Part shown: positions 1 through 11,743 of the stretch, piece by piece | Layout of the letters: each line of letters starts with the position of its first letter | Numbering within the stretch: the stretch's first letter is position 1 | Source of the DNA: Pseudoips prasinana | Lineage: Eukaryota; Arthropoda; Insecta; Lepidoptera; Nolidae | Length of the DNA: 64,000 bases | Direction of reading: 5' to 3' | Assembly: GCA_951640165.1 (NCBI GenBank) | Contig: OX621260.1 | Span: 13,596,001 to 13,660,000, forward strand | Notes under the pieces: generated by a model | Told to the model about the DNA's origin: nothing | The model's database searches: none | The model's input: only the letters and a program-made list of their open reading frames with translations | Translations under genes and position numbers: made by a program

Positions 1-870
1 AATTTTAGTATATGTACTGCCGACGCAAGAACATCGTGTATGGTTTGCTTTAGTTGTCGTCAGCCACGTTTACTGTCCATCAAGAAGTTAGATTTCACTT
101 CTATAGTGTGCTTAATAAAATACATAAATACCCACATCTGATTTATGGAAATTTATTTCTACAACAACTTATAATAATGAGTGCTCAATTTATTCTATCA
201 CACTCACGAATCAAGTATTGCGGGTTCCGTCACAGTCAGATAGGTCGCTCTTTGTGTATGATATTTCCCATACCTATGTGATAAGTGATTACTGCATATG
301 CACCGTTCATTTGATTCCAAATATCGAAAATACCGAGAAGAATAAGATCAACAAATAAAAAAGTAAAATTGGTCTAAATGCTCGAAGAGTAGACAAAAAT
401 TAAGAATAACAGAAAAAAGAAAACCACATTATAAATACATAAATTTAAAATTCATTGTAGTACGTAGCCATATCTACTATATAAAAAAAGGCTAGTTGGT
501 ACATAACTGCAAATCAATAATGCTGGCGATTATTCCTCTTACACCATTATTAGTGTAGCAGACATACCTAGTAAGGTAATCTAAATTATTATACTTAAAT
601 GTTAGTTTTTCTTAACTTATCTATAATCTCCTCGAAGATAATCTCTCTAAAATAGGTACCTTGTATCAAAATACGAGGTAAGTACTTTATTAGAGAGAAA
701 AAAAATAACTGTTGAATCTGAGCTGGTTGAATCAGTGTGTCAAAAGAAAATGGTCGACAGGCAGATTCAACCATTTCGTTTAATTTCCTATAGTATTTAG
801 TGTCCTTTTCATAGGAACTATGCTAGAAAGAGATTAAGTTGGTATTTCATAGAATCTGGGGCAGTATTGC
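1..870. other. AT-rich flank, no gene seen
   Basis: No coding region with recognisable motifs on either strand. The sequence is AT-rich intergenic DNA up to the edge of the LTR at 871. I see no promoter or RNA gene I could defend. Confidence 0.5.
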
Positions 871-970
871 TGAAGTGTGTGGGGTTATATGGAATAAAAA
901 CGATCAACACGAGTCCACGTTACGAGCCATTTATTGATACTCCTCCTTAATACTAATACACACTACACCA
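871..970 (-). repeat. 100-bp LTR (3' copy)
   Basis: This stretch matches 13927-14026 at 99 of 100 positions; the single difference is an a/g in the gat-a/g-ctcct segment. On the minus strand it starts TGG, ends CA, and carries an AATAAA that could serve as polyadenylation signal. It lies 136 bp beyond the end of the integrase ORF, as a 3' LTR should. At 100 bp it is very short for an LTR. Confidence 0.75.
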
Positions 971-1106
971 CGGGGGTGCAAGAATAAAAAAAATACAAAG
1001 TACATTTTTTTTTACATAATTATAAAAATACATTTCGTTACAATATTAAAAACATTGTTAGACACATCCTTACAAACTAACAAAAAAAAAATTAATCACC
1101 TTATTT

Positions 1107-2192
1107 CTAATGTTTAAACAATTTTGTTCTATTTTTCTGTACAATTTCAATTTTATTATTCTTTAAAATTTTAACATTCGGTGTTTGATCTTCAATAACA
1201 ATATATGGGCCACTAAACAAATTATCTAATTTACTTGCTGTTTCATTTTTTAACAATATTAAATCGTCTTTCTTATACTGAATTTGATTTACATTTTTGT
1301 CATAATACGTTTTACGCAATTCTTTAGACTTTATCAAATTATTTCGTGCATCTCTATGGGCTACCTGTAGGCGATATTTTAATTCTAAACTATAATTATC
1401 ACTATTATATAAAGGTTCTACATTACTCCTTACTCTACATGGAATGTCACACGGTCTCCCAAAAACTAATTCATATGGAGCATATTTAGTAGACGAGTGT
1501 ACCGTATTGTTAAATGTAAAACACCAAAAAGGTAGCCAATGGCTCCATGTTTCTGGAAAATTATCGCATTGTATTCTTAAAAATGAGCCTAAATGCTTAT
1601 GGGCATTTTCTAGTGAACCGATTGACTCATGGTGGTATGAAGTTGAATTTAATTTTTCAATACCTAATAGTTTACAGACTTCTGTCATCGTAGATGACAT
1701 AAATTCTGTACCTCTGTCTGTGGCTATTATTTTTGGAATTCCGAATCTTAATATAAAATTGTTAACAAAAGCTTTTGCAACTGTAGTTGTTTCCTTATTA
1801 GGCAGAGGGTAAGCCTCTACAAATTTGCTCAATTCACATTGAAGAGTAAGTATGTAAGTATTATTATCTATATCCTTATCTAATGGACCAACTAAGTCTA
1901 AAAATACTTTCTCTAAAGCATGCGAAGCTGTGGTTGTAATAACCATAGGTTCCTTAATTTTACGTAAATATTTAGATTTTTGACATTTTTCACACTTATT
2001 AACAAAACTTTTAACGTCTTTCTCTATTTCTGGCCAGAAATATTTTCTTTTAATATTATTAGTCATTCTGCGTATTCCAGCGTGACCGCTGGTAGGCAGT
2101 AAATGATAGTCATTAATAATAAATGTTTTGTCATCTTCATTATCTATTCTGATAACATCTTTCAGTATACAAATCCGGGGACCGGTCCACAT
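1107..2192 (-). CDS. Gypsy-type integrase (C-terminal part of pol)
   Basis: This 361-codon open segment carries the integrase of the gypsy-type pol. Near residues 30-70 is the HHCC zinc-binding region (H-x-HAG... with CEKCQKSK). It is followed by a DDE core: D in DLVGPLDKD, D in ATDRGTEF and E in SLENAHKHL, so all three acidic residues are present. The C-terminal part is basic and continues to a stop about 136 bp before the 3' LTR. It would act on cDNA ends in the nucleus. It is probably not translated alone but as the end of Gag-Pol. The ATG at its head is only the first Met in the open frame, and a stop or frameshift (2192-2212) separates it from the RNase H segment. Confidence 0.88.
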   Translation of the reverse strand: MWTGPRICILKDVIRIDNEDDKTFIINDYHLLPTSGHAGIRRMTNNIKRKYFWPEIEKDVKSFVNKCEKCQKSKYLRKIKEPMVITTTASHALEKVFLDLVGPLDKDIDNNTYILTLQCELSKFVEAYPLPNKETTTVAKAFVNNFILRFGIPKIIATDRGTEFMSSTMTEVCKLLGIEKLNSTSYHHESIGSLENAHKHLGSFLRIQCDNFPETWSHWLPFWCFTFNNTVHSSTKYAPYELVFGRPCDIPCRVRSNVEPLYNSDNYSLELKYRLQVAHRDARNNLIKSKELRKTYYDKNVNQIQYKKDDLILLKNETASKLDNLFSGPYIVIEDQTPNVKILKNNKIEIVQKNRTKLFKH

Positions 2193-2211
2193 TTCTGTCT
2201 CCTTTATCTTT

Positions 2212-4659
2212 TCAATTAAATCTTATGAATAACGCGTTATTTTTGTTCTTTATTATACATATTTCTTTAACATTTATATTTTTACTAAATTCACTTAATT
2301 TCTTCACAAATACGTCTCGCGTATAATGTGCTTTGAAATCAAGATTAATATATAGTATTTTCTTAGTCTGGGAAAATGCAAAGCACTCGGCTTCCACATC
2401 TATTCCTTTTTGTTTCCTTATCTTATTAATTTCTTTACCATCTTTTAAGACCATTTCTACTGATGCACTCGGCATCCGCAATAATTCTACGATTCTCGGT
2501 TGATCAGGCCGATCGTCTGTGTCTTTATTGTGAATAGGAGTGTCATTATTACTTCTCATATCATCTAATTTTCTTTTTTGTGCTCTCGTCATTACAGTAA
2601 GTATCTTTTCATTCATATTTTTTAAGTCTTCAGACATTATTACAATCCTAGATAACGCATCAGCTGCTGAATTTTCTTTTCCTTTAATGTAAGTAATTTT
2701 AAAATCGTATTCTTCTAATGTTAATCTAAATTTTAATAATCTACTTGATGTGTCCTTCATTCCAAATAAATAAATTAAGGGTTTATGGTCCGTTATGATT
2801 GTAAATTTTTTACCAAACAAGTATGGCCTAAAATACTTTATTCCCCACACGATTGCAACTAATTCTTTTTGAATGGTTGGGTAATTTCTTTCGGCCTTAT
2901 TTAAAGGTCGACTTGCATAAGCTACCGGACCCATGTCTTTATTACAAAGTACAGCGCCTACAGCAATACCAGAGGCATCAGTTTGCAAAATAAATTCATT
3001 GTCATCTGTAAATTTCGGATATTGTAGTACGGGAGGAGATACTAATGCTTTTTTCATAAAATTAAATGCTTTTTGACAATTATCACACCAAACGAACTCA
3101 ACACCTTTGTGACATAAATTATTTAACGGAATGGTAATCTCAGCAAAATTTTTAATAAATTTTCTGTAATAGTTACAAAATGCAACGAATCGTTTAACTT
3201 CGTCAGTATTTTTCGGTGTTGGATAATTTTCAATTACTTTAGTTTTATCTTTATCTGGCATAATTCTCTCAGCTGATACTGTATGCCCTAAATATAATAA
3301 TTCCTTTTACATAAATTGACATTTGTTCGGGTTTAATTTTAAATTGACAGTTCTAAGTCTTTCAAAAACGTCTATTAGATTTTTATTATGGCTTTGAAAA
3401 TTCCGTCCAAAAACTATGAGATCATCTAAATAAATAAAGCATTTTTCATGCGTCAAACTTGACATAGCCATTGTCATAACCCTTGAAAACGAGCTGGGAC
3501 TTTGGACTTTGTTTTTAAACCCATTGGCATTCTTTTCATTTGGTACTGTCCTGTATTCGTAGTGAAAGCAGTGAGTTTCCTTGATTCAGGGTTCAATGTC
3601 ACCTGATAATATGACTGACTAAGGTCTAAATGAGTGAAATAAACTGAACCTGACAAAGATTCTAAGATGTCAGTAATGTTTGGCAACGGAAATTTATCAT
3701 CCTGTATAACATCATTCAGTTTACGGTAATCTATTACCAATCTCCATTTTTTGTTAACTTCATCAGATTTTTTAGGTACTAACAAGATAGGACTAGACCA
3801 TTCACTTTGAGCCTCTTCGATAATATCGTCACGTAACAACTGTTCAATTTGTTTATTTATTTCAGGTATCTGGCTCTTAGGTAACCTGTAAGGCTTTGTA
3901 TATACCGGACTAGCATTTGGTTTTAAATAAATTTTATGCTCACATATTTTAGTTTCTGTTAATTTATCACCCGCTAAATAAAAAATATCATTGTATTTAG
4001 AACAAATTGCTTCTATTTCCTTACGTTCACTAGGGTGTAAGTGATCTAATTTTAATAATGGCAACAAAGTATTAGATCTTTTTACGTTTGATTTACATTT
4101 ATCATAATAAAGTATTTGATATTCATTTAATAAATGTATCTCGGGCTGAAAAGTAGGTATAATCATACAATTGTCGCTTGTATTTAATATTCTAATTGGA
4201 ATAATATTATTTAATGGTTTAACTATTAAAGATGCCAAAAATAAATCATCGTGTAATTGTTTAGGTAAAATTACACAGTCATCCTTGATATTATTTTTTA
4301 ATTGTATATAATGAATAGACTCACATCTCGCAGGAATATTTAAATAATCAATACAAATTCCATTGAGTAAAGTTACTTTTTCATTTTCTAAATCAATTTG
4401 CGAATTAAAAATAGTCAAAAAATCTAAACCTAGAATTACAAGGCAATTCATCGAATATATAAAAATTGTGTGTATACTTATTACCGTTTTCAGTTTCCAA
4501 TGTAAGAAAAACATAACCTTCCGAATGAATTTTACCACCTATACCATTAATGATAATATTGTCTTTATACAATTTAATTTGTTCGGGTAATATCTTCTTA
4601 GTAACAGCAGAAAGTGACGCTCCAGTATCAAGTAACCATGAACACCTAATATTATTCAA
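2212..4659 (-). pseudogene. Gypsy-type pol: protease, RT and RNase H, broken
   Basis: Three open segments give one polyprotein. The protease is at about 4650-4440 (LLDTGAS active-site motif). The RT N-terminal half is at about 4440-3500 (WRLVIDYRKLN, FTHLDLSQSYYQV, RMPMGL). The RT C-terminal half plus RNase H is at about 3470-2212 (YLDD box near 3420; then LQTDASG, NYPTIQKELVA, TDHKPL and ADALSRI). A one-base frame change near 4440 separates protease from RT. A second lesion near 3500 lies between the MGL block and the YLDD block, and a stop lies near 3306. The product would convert element RNA to cDNA in virus-like particles. As it stands this copy could not make full-length Pol unless recoding or assembly errors explain all the breaks. 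Confidence 0.87.
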
Positions 4660-4711
4660 CTAAAAATAAATGTATCTTACATGTTGATTACATGCTAAAA
4701 TAGTGTAACTT

Positions 4712-5933
4712 TTAGTTCCGAAAAAACTGATTTTGATTTAAGGTCACATCTTCAGCCTGTGGTCTATTTCCACTAGGTTGCACCGAAAATATATTCCGCT
4801 GGTAATTTCTACCACGGTAACTACGAGTTCGGCCTTGGCCCTGGCCACTACCACGTTTAAAGTTCGAAACATTATTCTTATTACCATTATTCGTAAAATT
4901 ATTATTATAACCGGGTAAATAATTATTACGAGGGTTATTCCGAAATTGTTGCTGGTTACAATAATAATTTTTATTAGCATTGTAATTTCCGCGATAGTTA
5001 TGATAGCGCAAATAATTTGGCTTTCTGTTCGAATTGTAATGAAATCTATTACTAGACTTACCTCTTGCACTAAATACCATGTTAGAAGTCGAAGGCTGCG
5101 ACAACTCCTCGTCTTCAGCTGCACGCACTGCATCTTTTAAATCTGAATAGTTTCGTGCTGAAATTATAGTGCTTAATCGCCTATTCCTAAGACCATCAGA
5201 AAATCTTTTAATCGCAAGTTTTTCGTTTATAGGTCTCAATATTTCACTTGCCTTTTCATTACCATCAGACTGTGCAATAGTGAGGTCTATAAATAATTCA
5301 GATAATTTATTTCCATAGTTACTAATAGACATCTCGTTTTGATTCAAATTATTTAATTGACAAAGTATAGAATTGGCAGATTTTTTTTGTCAGTAAATTC
5401 GATTTAATGTCACGTATGAGGCTATCCACGTCAACATATTCGCACTTTAATTTTAGTTTCGCAGTTTTACTAAGTCTGGTTTTCAATACGAAAGAAATTA
5501 GTAATTTTTTTTGAGCATCGTCCTTAAGACAGTCGTTATATAATTCTACAGATGCGATAATTTTCTCTGTAGTTTCTTCCTTACCGTCCATAACGGGGAT
5601 CAACGACGTTGCAGTTTTTATATTAAATGTCTCCATATTTGTAAAGCTATCTTGCGCGCTATGAGCAATACTATATGTCAAAATTTTACTGTAGATTAAT
5701 TAAATCTTCTCCCTTAAAATCTCGTGAATATATTCAGATAATTCTAAAGAACTCTTTTGTTTCGAAATAATACTAAAAATATTTTTATATAAGTCGTATA
5801 ACTCCTTGGCTCGAAGCAACTTTTCATATTATACTTTATTTTGATACTGTAATCTCCTACTGGGACCTAATTTCCTTAAACTGGTTTGTATCTCGGATAA
5901 TTCACTTAGAATAATTTCTAAATCCTTTTCCAT
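4712..5933 (-). pseudogene. Gypsy-type gag, degenerate
   Basis: The likely start is the ATG at 5933-5931. The frame opens with a helical, leucine-rich N-terminus but meets two in-frame TAA stops, near 5830 and 5700. It then runs to about 5390, where a frameshift in a T-rich run moves it into the 211-codon segment ending at 4712. The C-terminal third is rich in Asn, Arg and Gly (RGN and GRG repeats) and has no CCHC knuckle, which fits gag of some insect gypsy lineages. The product would form the particle shell and bind RNA. Broken as it stands. Function is inferred from position and composition, not from a strong motif. Confidence 0.75.
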
Positions 5934-6394
5934 AAAGTAAAATGTATGACAATGATATAATATTAAGTACCTATCTACATACTAATTAATAATTATAAGT
6001 AGCCCACATAAAAAATTAAATGGATGCACGATTTCACTTAAAATAACAATAAAAAAAAAACATTATTACTCAATGAAATTTCAAGATTACGTAATTAATT
6101 AATATAGTATATGATAATAGACATATATAATAATAGACTCTTTCAAAGCTGTGTCCTTATGAGTTTACCGCACTTTTATCCATTTTTATATTCTTTGAAC
6201 TCGCAACGAGAAAGCGCGGGAAACGTTGAACTGAATGGTCGATTTTTCTTTCCGATAATTATTTATATTCTATTTTGTATATTATAGGGATAAGTACTGT
6301 GTGTTAGTGTAAATATTATTAATATTTAGTTTACAATAATAGTTTTTGTGTATATATAGACTTCGATCTCGGTAAGTTTTTTGTTTTACTGCAT

Positions 6395-7882
6395 ATGAAC
6401 GAGCCGCCTGATTTACCGGCCCCGGGGGGCGTAATGGTTCCCCCGGCGGCGAATTTTATTACTATATCAACGGTATCTAATGAGTCTGGAATGGACACGG
6501 ATTGTTCCGTATCTCAACATAAACGTAAAAAGTCTAATTTTAATAAAATTTGCAAACATTGCAATAAAAAGAAAAGGAAGCACGCTCAAGCAGTAGATGG
6601 CAAAACGGGTTGTCGCTGTGGAGTAACTGAAAACAGTGACACAAACCCTACTAAAGAAATTGAAAATACTCTAGTACAAACACCAACTGTCATTCCTGCA
6701 ATATCTTTTAACGATCCAGATTCCCAAAGGTTTTCTTCTATAGGAAGAAAACAATACGAAGCTCATGACAAGGCCCCATTTAATATTCATGTGCAAAGAG
6801 TAACCAAGTCACCTGACGATGGAACTACTCTCCACCCAGTCTCATTCGGGAAATTTCTTTTGAGAAATGGTATAAAGAATATTGTTAATGGTTCTGTTAA
6901 GAGAATAGGCAGAAATAGAATTTCCCTAGCTTTCTCAAATTTTAGCGATGCTAATTCATTTATAACAAGTGACAGCATAGAAGTGTACAATTTAAAAGCC
7001 TTCATTCCATCATTTCAAATTACACGAATGGGCTTTGTTCGTGGGGTACCATCTGACTGGTCAATTGAGGAAGTAATGGACAATATCTCGGTGCCTAGTG
7101 GGTGTGGTAAGGTTTTAAAGGTAAGGAGAATAAATTATAAATGTACCGAAAACGGTTCAACACCGACACAAAATGTTGTACTTACATTTGATGGGCAAGT
7201 CCTGCCTCAAAGAGTTTATATGTGCTACAATGCACTACCCGTTAATTTGTACACTTACCCCACGATTCAATGTTTTAACTGCTGCCGCTTTGGGCATACT
7301 AAACTTCAATGTAGATCTAGATCAAAGTGTTATAAATGCGGACATGAACATACAGGTGATTCCTGTGACGTTGAGGAAGAGAATGTGACATGTTGTCATT
7401 GCTCAGGAAGGCATTTTGCGACTAATAAATTATGCCCCGAATTTAATCGTCAAAAGGAAATCAAGTTAGCTATGGCAGAAAAATCTATATCATATGGCGA
7501 AGCAGTCAAACTGTTTCCATCCGTATATAAATCGTACGCCAATGTACTAAATTCAGTCCCAGTACCTCACATGAAACAAAACCATCCAGTGTCTCCCATA
7601 TCACTTTCACAACGCTCATCAACCAATAGTTCATATAAAAAGACAGTTAACGTGAATAGACGTCCAGCTCCCAAATTAAATAAAGGTTATGATCGTGAAT
7701 CACATAACCAAATAATCAATGATTTTAAAATCCCTTCACCCCAAAACGGTTGTGCTTTGAATTCAAGTCCTAACCCCTCCATGATGTCTTCATCGGATAT
7801 CATTCAAGTACTTATTATGACATTGACACAGTCCAATATTAAGATACCGTCCAACGTTGCCCCTATAATTAATATGTTTTAA
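6395..7882 (+). CDS. LINE ORF1, Gag-like zinc-knuckle protein
   Basis: An uninterrupted frame of 495 aa. The N-terminal third is low-complexity and has an early Cys/His-rich patch. The middle is an RRM-like basic region. Residues about 295-350 hold three consecutive zinc knuckles (CFNCCRFGHTKLQC, CYKCGHEHTGDSC, then a third CCHC-like block starting CCHC). The C-terminal part is Ser/Pro/Asn-rich. Proteins of this kind coat LINE RNA and escort it to the nucleus. The stop at 7880-7882 is 19 bp before ORF2. The reading frame is intact although the partner ORF2 is not. The start is the first ATG of the frame, followed by a Pro-rich N-terminus. Confidence 0.88.
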   Translation: MNEPPDLPAPGGVMVPPAANFITISTVSNESGMDTDCSVSQHKRKKSNFNKICKHCNKKKRKHAQAVDGKTGCRCGVTENSDTNPTKEIENTLVQTPTVIPAISFNDPDSQRFSSIGRKQYEAHDKAPFNIHVQRVTKSPDDGTTLHPVSFGKFLLRNGIKNIVNGSVKRIGRNRISLAFSNFSDANSFITSDSIEVYNLKAFIPSFQITRMGFVRGVPSDWSIEEVMDNISVPSGCGKVLKVRRINYKCTENGSTPTQNVVLTFDGQVLPQRVYMCYNALPVNLYTYPTIQCFNCCRFGHTKLQCRSRSKCYKCGHEHTGDSCDVEEENVTCCHCSGRHFATNKLCPEFNRQKEIKLAMAEKSISYGEAVKLFPSVYKSYANVLNSVPVPHMKQNHPVSPISLSQRSSTNSSYKKTVNVNRRPAPKLNKGYDRESHNQIINDFKIPSPQNGCALNSSPNPSMMSSSDIIQVLIMTLTQSNIKIPSNVAPIINMF

Positions 7883-7901
7883 TCACTAAAACCCGTCAAT
7901 A

Positions 7902-10900
7902 ATGGCACTTCAGAAGATACTGCAGTGGAATTGTAGAAGTGCAATTCCTAAAAAATCTGAAATTGTTCATTTGATAAACAAGTTTAACACTTGTTTATTT
8001 GCACTTTCAGAGACTTGGTTAAAACCAGGCTCTACTTTTAAAATTCCAGGATTTTCTTGCTTAAGGGATGATAGATCGGATGGGTATGGCGGTGCCGCTT
8101 TACTAGTCAGAAATACCATCCCTTTTTGCCCTCTAGTACTTCCTGCATTTAAAGATTTTCCGTCGTAGCTGCACGGATAAATAATATATGTATTGTTTCT
8201 ATCTACATTCCTTCTACTTCTTCTACAGCTTTACATCATCTTAATAACCTTATTACTCTTCTCCCTTGTCCATTCTTAATTTGAGGAGATTTTAACTCCC
8301 ATCACGTCTCTTGGGGTAGTTCTATATCAACTACTATTGCGGTGAACTGCTGTTAGAAATTCTAGACGCACATAATATTTGCATACTCAATTCTGGCTCT
8401 CCTACAAGACGTACAGGTCCAAACGAGAATATAAGTGCAATAGACCTTTCAATTTGTTCCCCTTCCTTAGCTTCAGCCTTAACATGGCATACTTTATCAC
8501 ATACTTATGGCAGTGATCACTTCCCAATTGTTTTAAGTTTTCCCTCAAATGGTTCTCGAGATACAAGAAGTTTTCACAGAATGCCACGATTAAAATACAA
8601 ACTTAATAATGAAAACTTATGGGAGAAATTCAAAACTGTGCTAGAGCTTAAAATTTCAAACTTACCTAGCTTATCGCAGGATGTAACTGAGTGTAGTAAT
8701 GCATTTACAAATGCTCTCTTGCAAGCTGCAGACGAAACATTCCCTCTAAAAAATGTTGCTAATGGTAGTATCCCTTCTCCTCCTTGTTGGGACAAGAAAT
8801 GCGCACAAATAGTTAAAGATAGGAAAAAATATGAAGAATTGTACAAAAATGATATGTCGGATGAAAATTTTAAAACTGTATCTGGTGCTATAGCAAATGC
8901 TCGTAAATTACTCAAAGACAAAAAAATTAAAGGATGGTAAATTTTCTGTCTTTCCATTTCTCCTCGTGTTCATCCCTCGATAGTCTGGCAAAATATACGA
9001 CGATTTCGTAATGGTGTTAGTGATTGTCGGATTTCTACTATACCTCCAAATTTAAGTGAATCATTTCTCAAAAATCTAGCTCCACCCTCGGCCCCAGAAC
9101 ATAATCTTTTTCAGTGTAACCTTCCTTTTGTAATTCCCCGTAGTCAATTTTCCCTGGATTCCACATTTACTATGGAGGAACTACAGGGTGTTTTATCTAA
9201 AATTAAAAATTCCGCTCCAGGTGAAGACGGTATTCCGTATTCATTCTTAGCCAACCTTAATCAATCTTCAATTCAGTATTACTTAGATTTAATTAATAAA
9301 GTAATGTTATCCGGAAATGTTCCATCTTCTTGGAAATCACAAATAATTATCCCTATTCTTAAACCAGATAAATCACCGGCTGAAACCTCCTCATATCGCC
9401 CTATAGCTTTATCCCCTGTAATTTCAAAAGTTGCTGAGAATTTAGTTAAAAATCGCCTTGAATGGATTATTGAAAATCGTGGAATATTATCCGAATCACA
9501 ATTTGGGTTTAGGAAAGGCAGGAGCACCTGGGATAGTGTGGGCACTTTTGTGACTGATGTCCGAGTGGCATTTACAAAAAATGAATCTGCTCTTGCGGTG
9601 TTTTTAGATTTAAAATCAGCCTATGACAGAGTAAATCTTAACATTCTGCAATTTAAGCTACACAAACTTGCTATTCCACCAATTATTTCATGTTTTATCA
9701 TAAACCTCTTGTCAGGTAGAATAATAAGGCTGGACCAAGCTCGAGAACAGAGTAGACTGGTGTGGAATGGACTTCCACAAGGATCTGTACTCAGTCCTAT
9801 ATTATTTAATTTATATACTTATGATTTGGCGTCTTCACTTCATAATTCTATTAACATCCTTCAATATGCCGATGACTTATTGTTGTACTCCATTGGTAAC
9901 ACATTTAATTCAATATGTAGCGAAATATCAAATTCGTTAAATAATTTAAAAGTTTGGATGGATAAAAATGGTCTAAGCATTTCACCGCATAAAAGTTCCG
10001 TAGTTCTCTTCACGCGTCAGCGATTGCATCCCCCCATTCTTATATATTTCGATAATTGCCGAATACCAGTTAAAAATCAAGTCAAGTTTCTGGGTGTTGT
10101 CTTAGATTCAAAGCTAACAGGAATGCCTCACATCGAATATGTTGTAACTAAATGTGAAAAGCTTCTCAATTTGATGAGATGCCTCTCGGGTGTTTGGTGG
10201 GGTGGACATCCGGTTTCTTTGAAGCTGCTTTACAATGCTTTGGTACGAAGCGTTCTCGATTACGGGACCTTCATACTGGAACCTTGTAATATAGCGGGTT
10301 TGAAGAGGCTGGATTCCATTCAATCAAAAGCTATGAGAATAATTACCGGAGCTATGAAATCTAGCCCTCTGAATGCATTGCAAGTTGAATGTAGCGAGCC
10401 ACCGCTTAACCTGCGAAGGCAGTTCTTAGCTGATCGTCTGCTTTATCGTGTTTTACAATTCTCAAATAGCCCTTTAATCTTAAAACTTGATATTCTTGCA
10501 GATCTCATTCAGTCATCAAACAATTGGAAGTACAAAACACTTCCTTGCTTAGTAATAAGTTACTTGAGATATAAATCAATTCAGGCCCCGCCCCGTACAC
10601 ATAGATCTCGTACTCTTGACTTTTTTAACTGTAAATATGAAGCCTTAATTTACAATCCGTTTGTATACTATCTTTCTAATATTGATAAATACAATGCTAA
10701 TATTTCCTTTAATTCTATTGTGCAAGATAATTGGCCAGGGTGGAATCACATTTATACAGATGCGTCCAAGCACCAATTAGATGATTTTGTAGGAGTAGGA
10801 GTTTATCATGCTCAATATAACATTGTCCAGAAAGTAAAATGCCCATCTCAAACGTCAGTTTTTACCGCTGAATGTCTTGGCATCGCTAAGGCTTTAGAAT

Positions 10901-11612
10901 ACATTCTTATTTTCAAACTTGGAAATACTATCATTTTTAGCGACTCTATGAGCGCATTACAGTCACTAACTCGATTTCCTTTCAAGTCCAAACCTATTTT
11001 CCCTCTCTTAGCAGACATTAGAAGTAAGCTTTATGACTGTTATATTATGAAAGGATTTTATTTTACTTTTGTATGGATACCTAGCCATTATGGCATTGTA
11101 GGTAACGAAAGGGCCCATAAACTTGCGAATGAGGCTGTGGTGTGTGGAGATAAATTCCCTTTTGAAAATTTTACTCACGACCTGGCTGCTCTTCCTAGAG
11201 TTTATCTCCGGGATTCCTGGGATTCAGTCTGGAAAAAGAGTAGCCAATTAAAAGGGAAGAATTATTTAAATATTCAACAAGAAATACCATCTAAACCATG
11301 GTTCGCTGGTATAAAACTTGACAAAATTCCTACAACCATTTTAATAAGAATGCGACTTGGTCATACATCTTGTCCGGCCCATCTTTTTAGGTTGCGTATT
11401 GTAAATAGTCCGCAGTGTGAATGTGGTGAGACTTTGCGGATCTGGATCACATATTCTTCTCCTGTCCTAAATATGACCGTTCTTCCTTTTTAGAAAATTT
11501 GATTTCCCTCCGTGTTCCATTCCCGACATCCATAAATACCCTTCTTTATTCTGTGAATTCATCTATGTATAATATATTTTCAAATTTTATTTGTAGTAAT
11601 AATATTAGTGTT
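7902..11612 (+). pseudogene. LINE ORF2: endonuclease, RT and RNase H, broken
   Basis: The ORF starts with the APE-type endonuclease signature (QWNCRSA, then SETWLKP). It breaks at about 8168; endonuclease motifs GDFNSHH and SDHFPI continue in other frames to 8580. From 8581 one frame runs to 11493, with one internal TAA at 8938. It covers RT (SAPGEDGIP, FGFRKGRST, GLPQGSVLSP, YADDLLLYS) and RNase H (IYTDASK, FTAECLG, FSDSMSAL, WIPSHYGIVGNERAH). A frameshift near 11437 separates the C-terminal Cys/His motif and natural end near 11612. The product would nick target DNA and prime reverse transcription. At least four lesions make it inactive as read. Confidence 0.88.
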
Positions 11613-11624
11613 TAAATATGTATA

Positions 11625-11732
<108 letters not shown>

Positions 11733-11743
11733 ATTTCTTGATA

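Noticed and set aside
54..281. 75-codon frame at the left edge
   Set aside because: No motif, AT-rich, no splice or homology clue.
871..970. Simple dispersed repeat instead of an LTR
   Set aside because: Exact equal length of both copies, polyadenylation signal, TG...CA ends and the adjoining primer-site motif favour an LTR, though the missing target duplication keeps some doubt.
1444..1812. 122-codon plus-strand frame
   Set aside because: Antisense shadow of the gypsy integrase.
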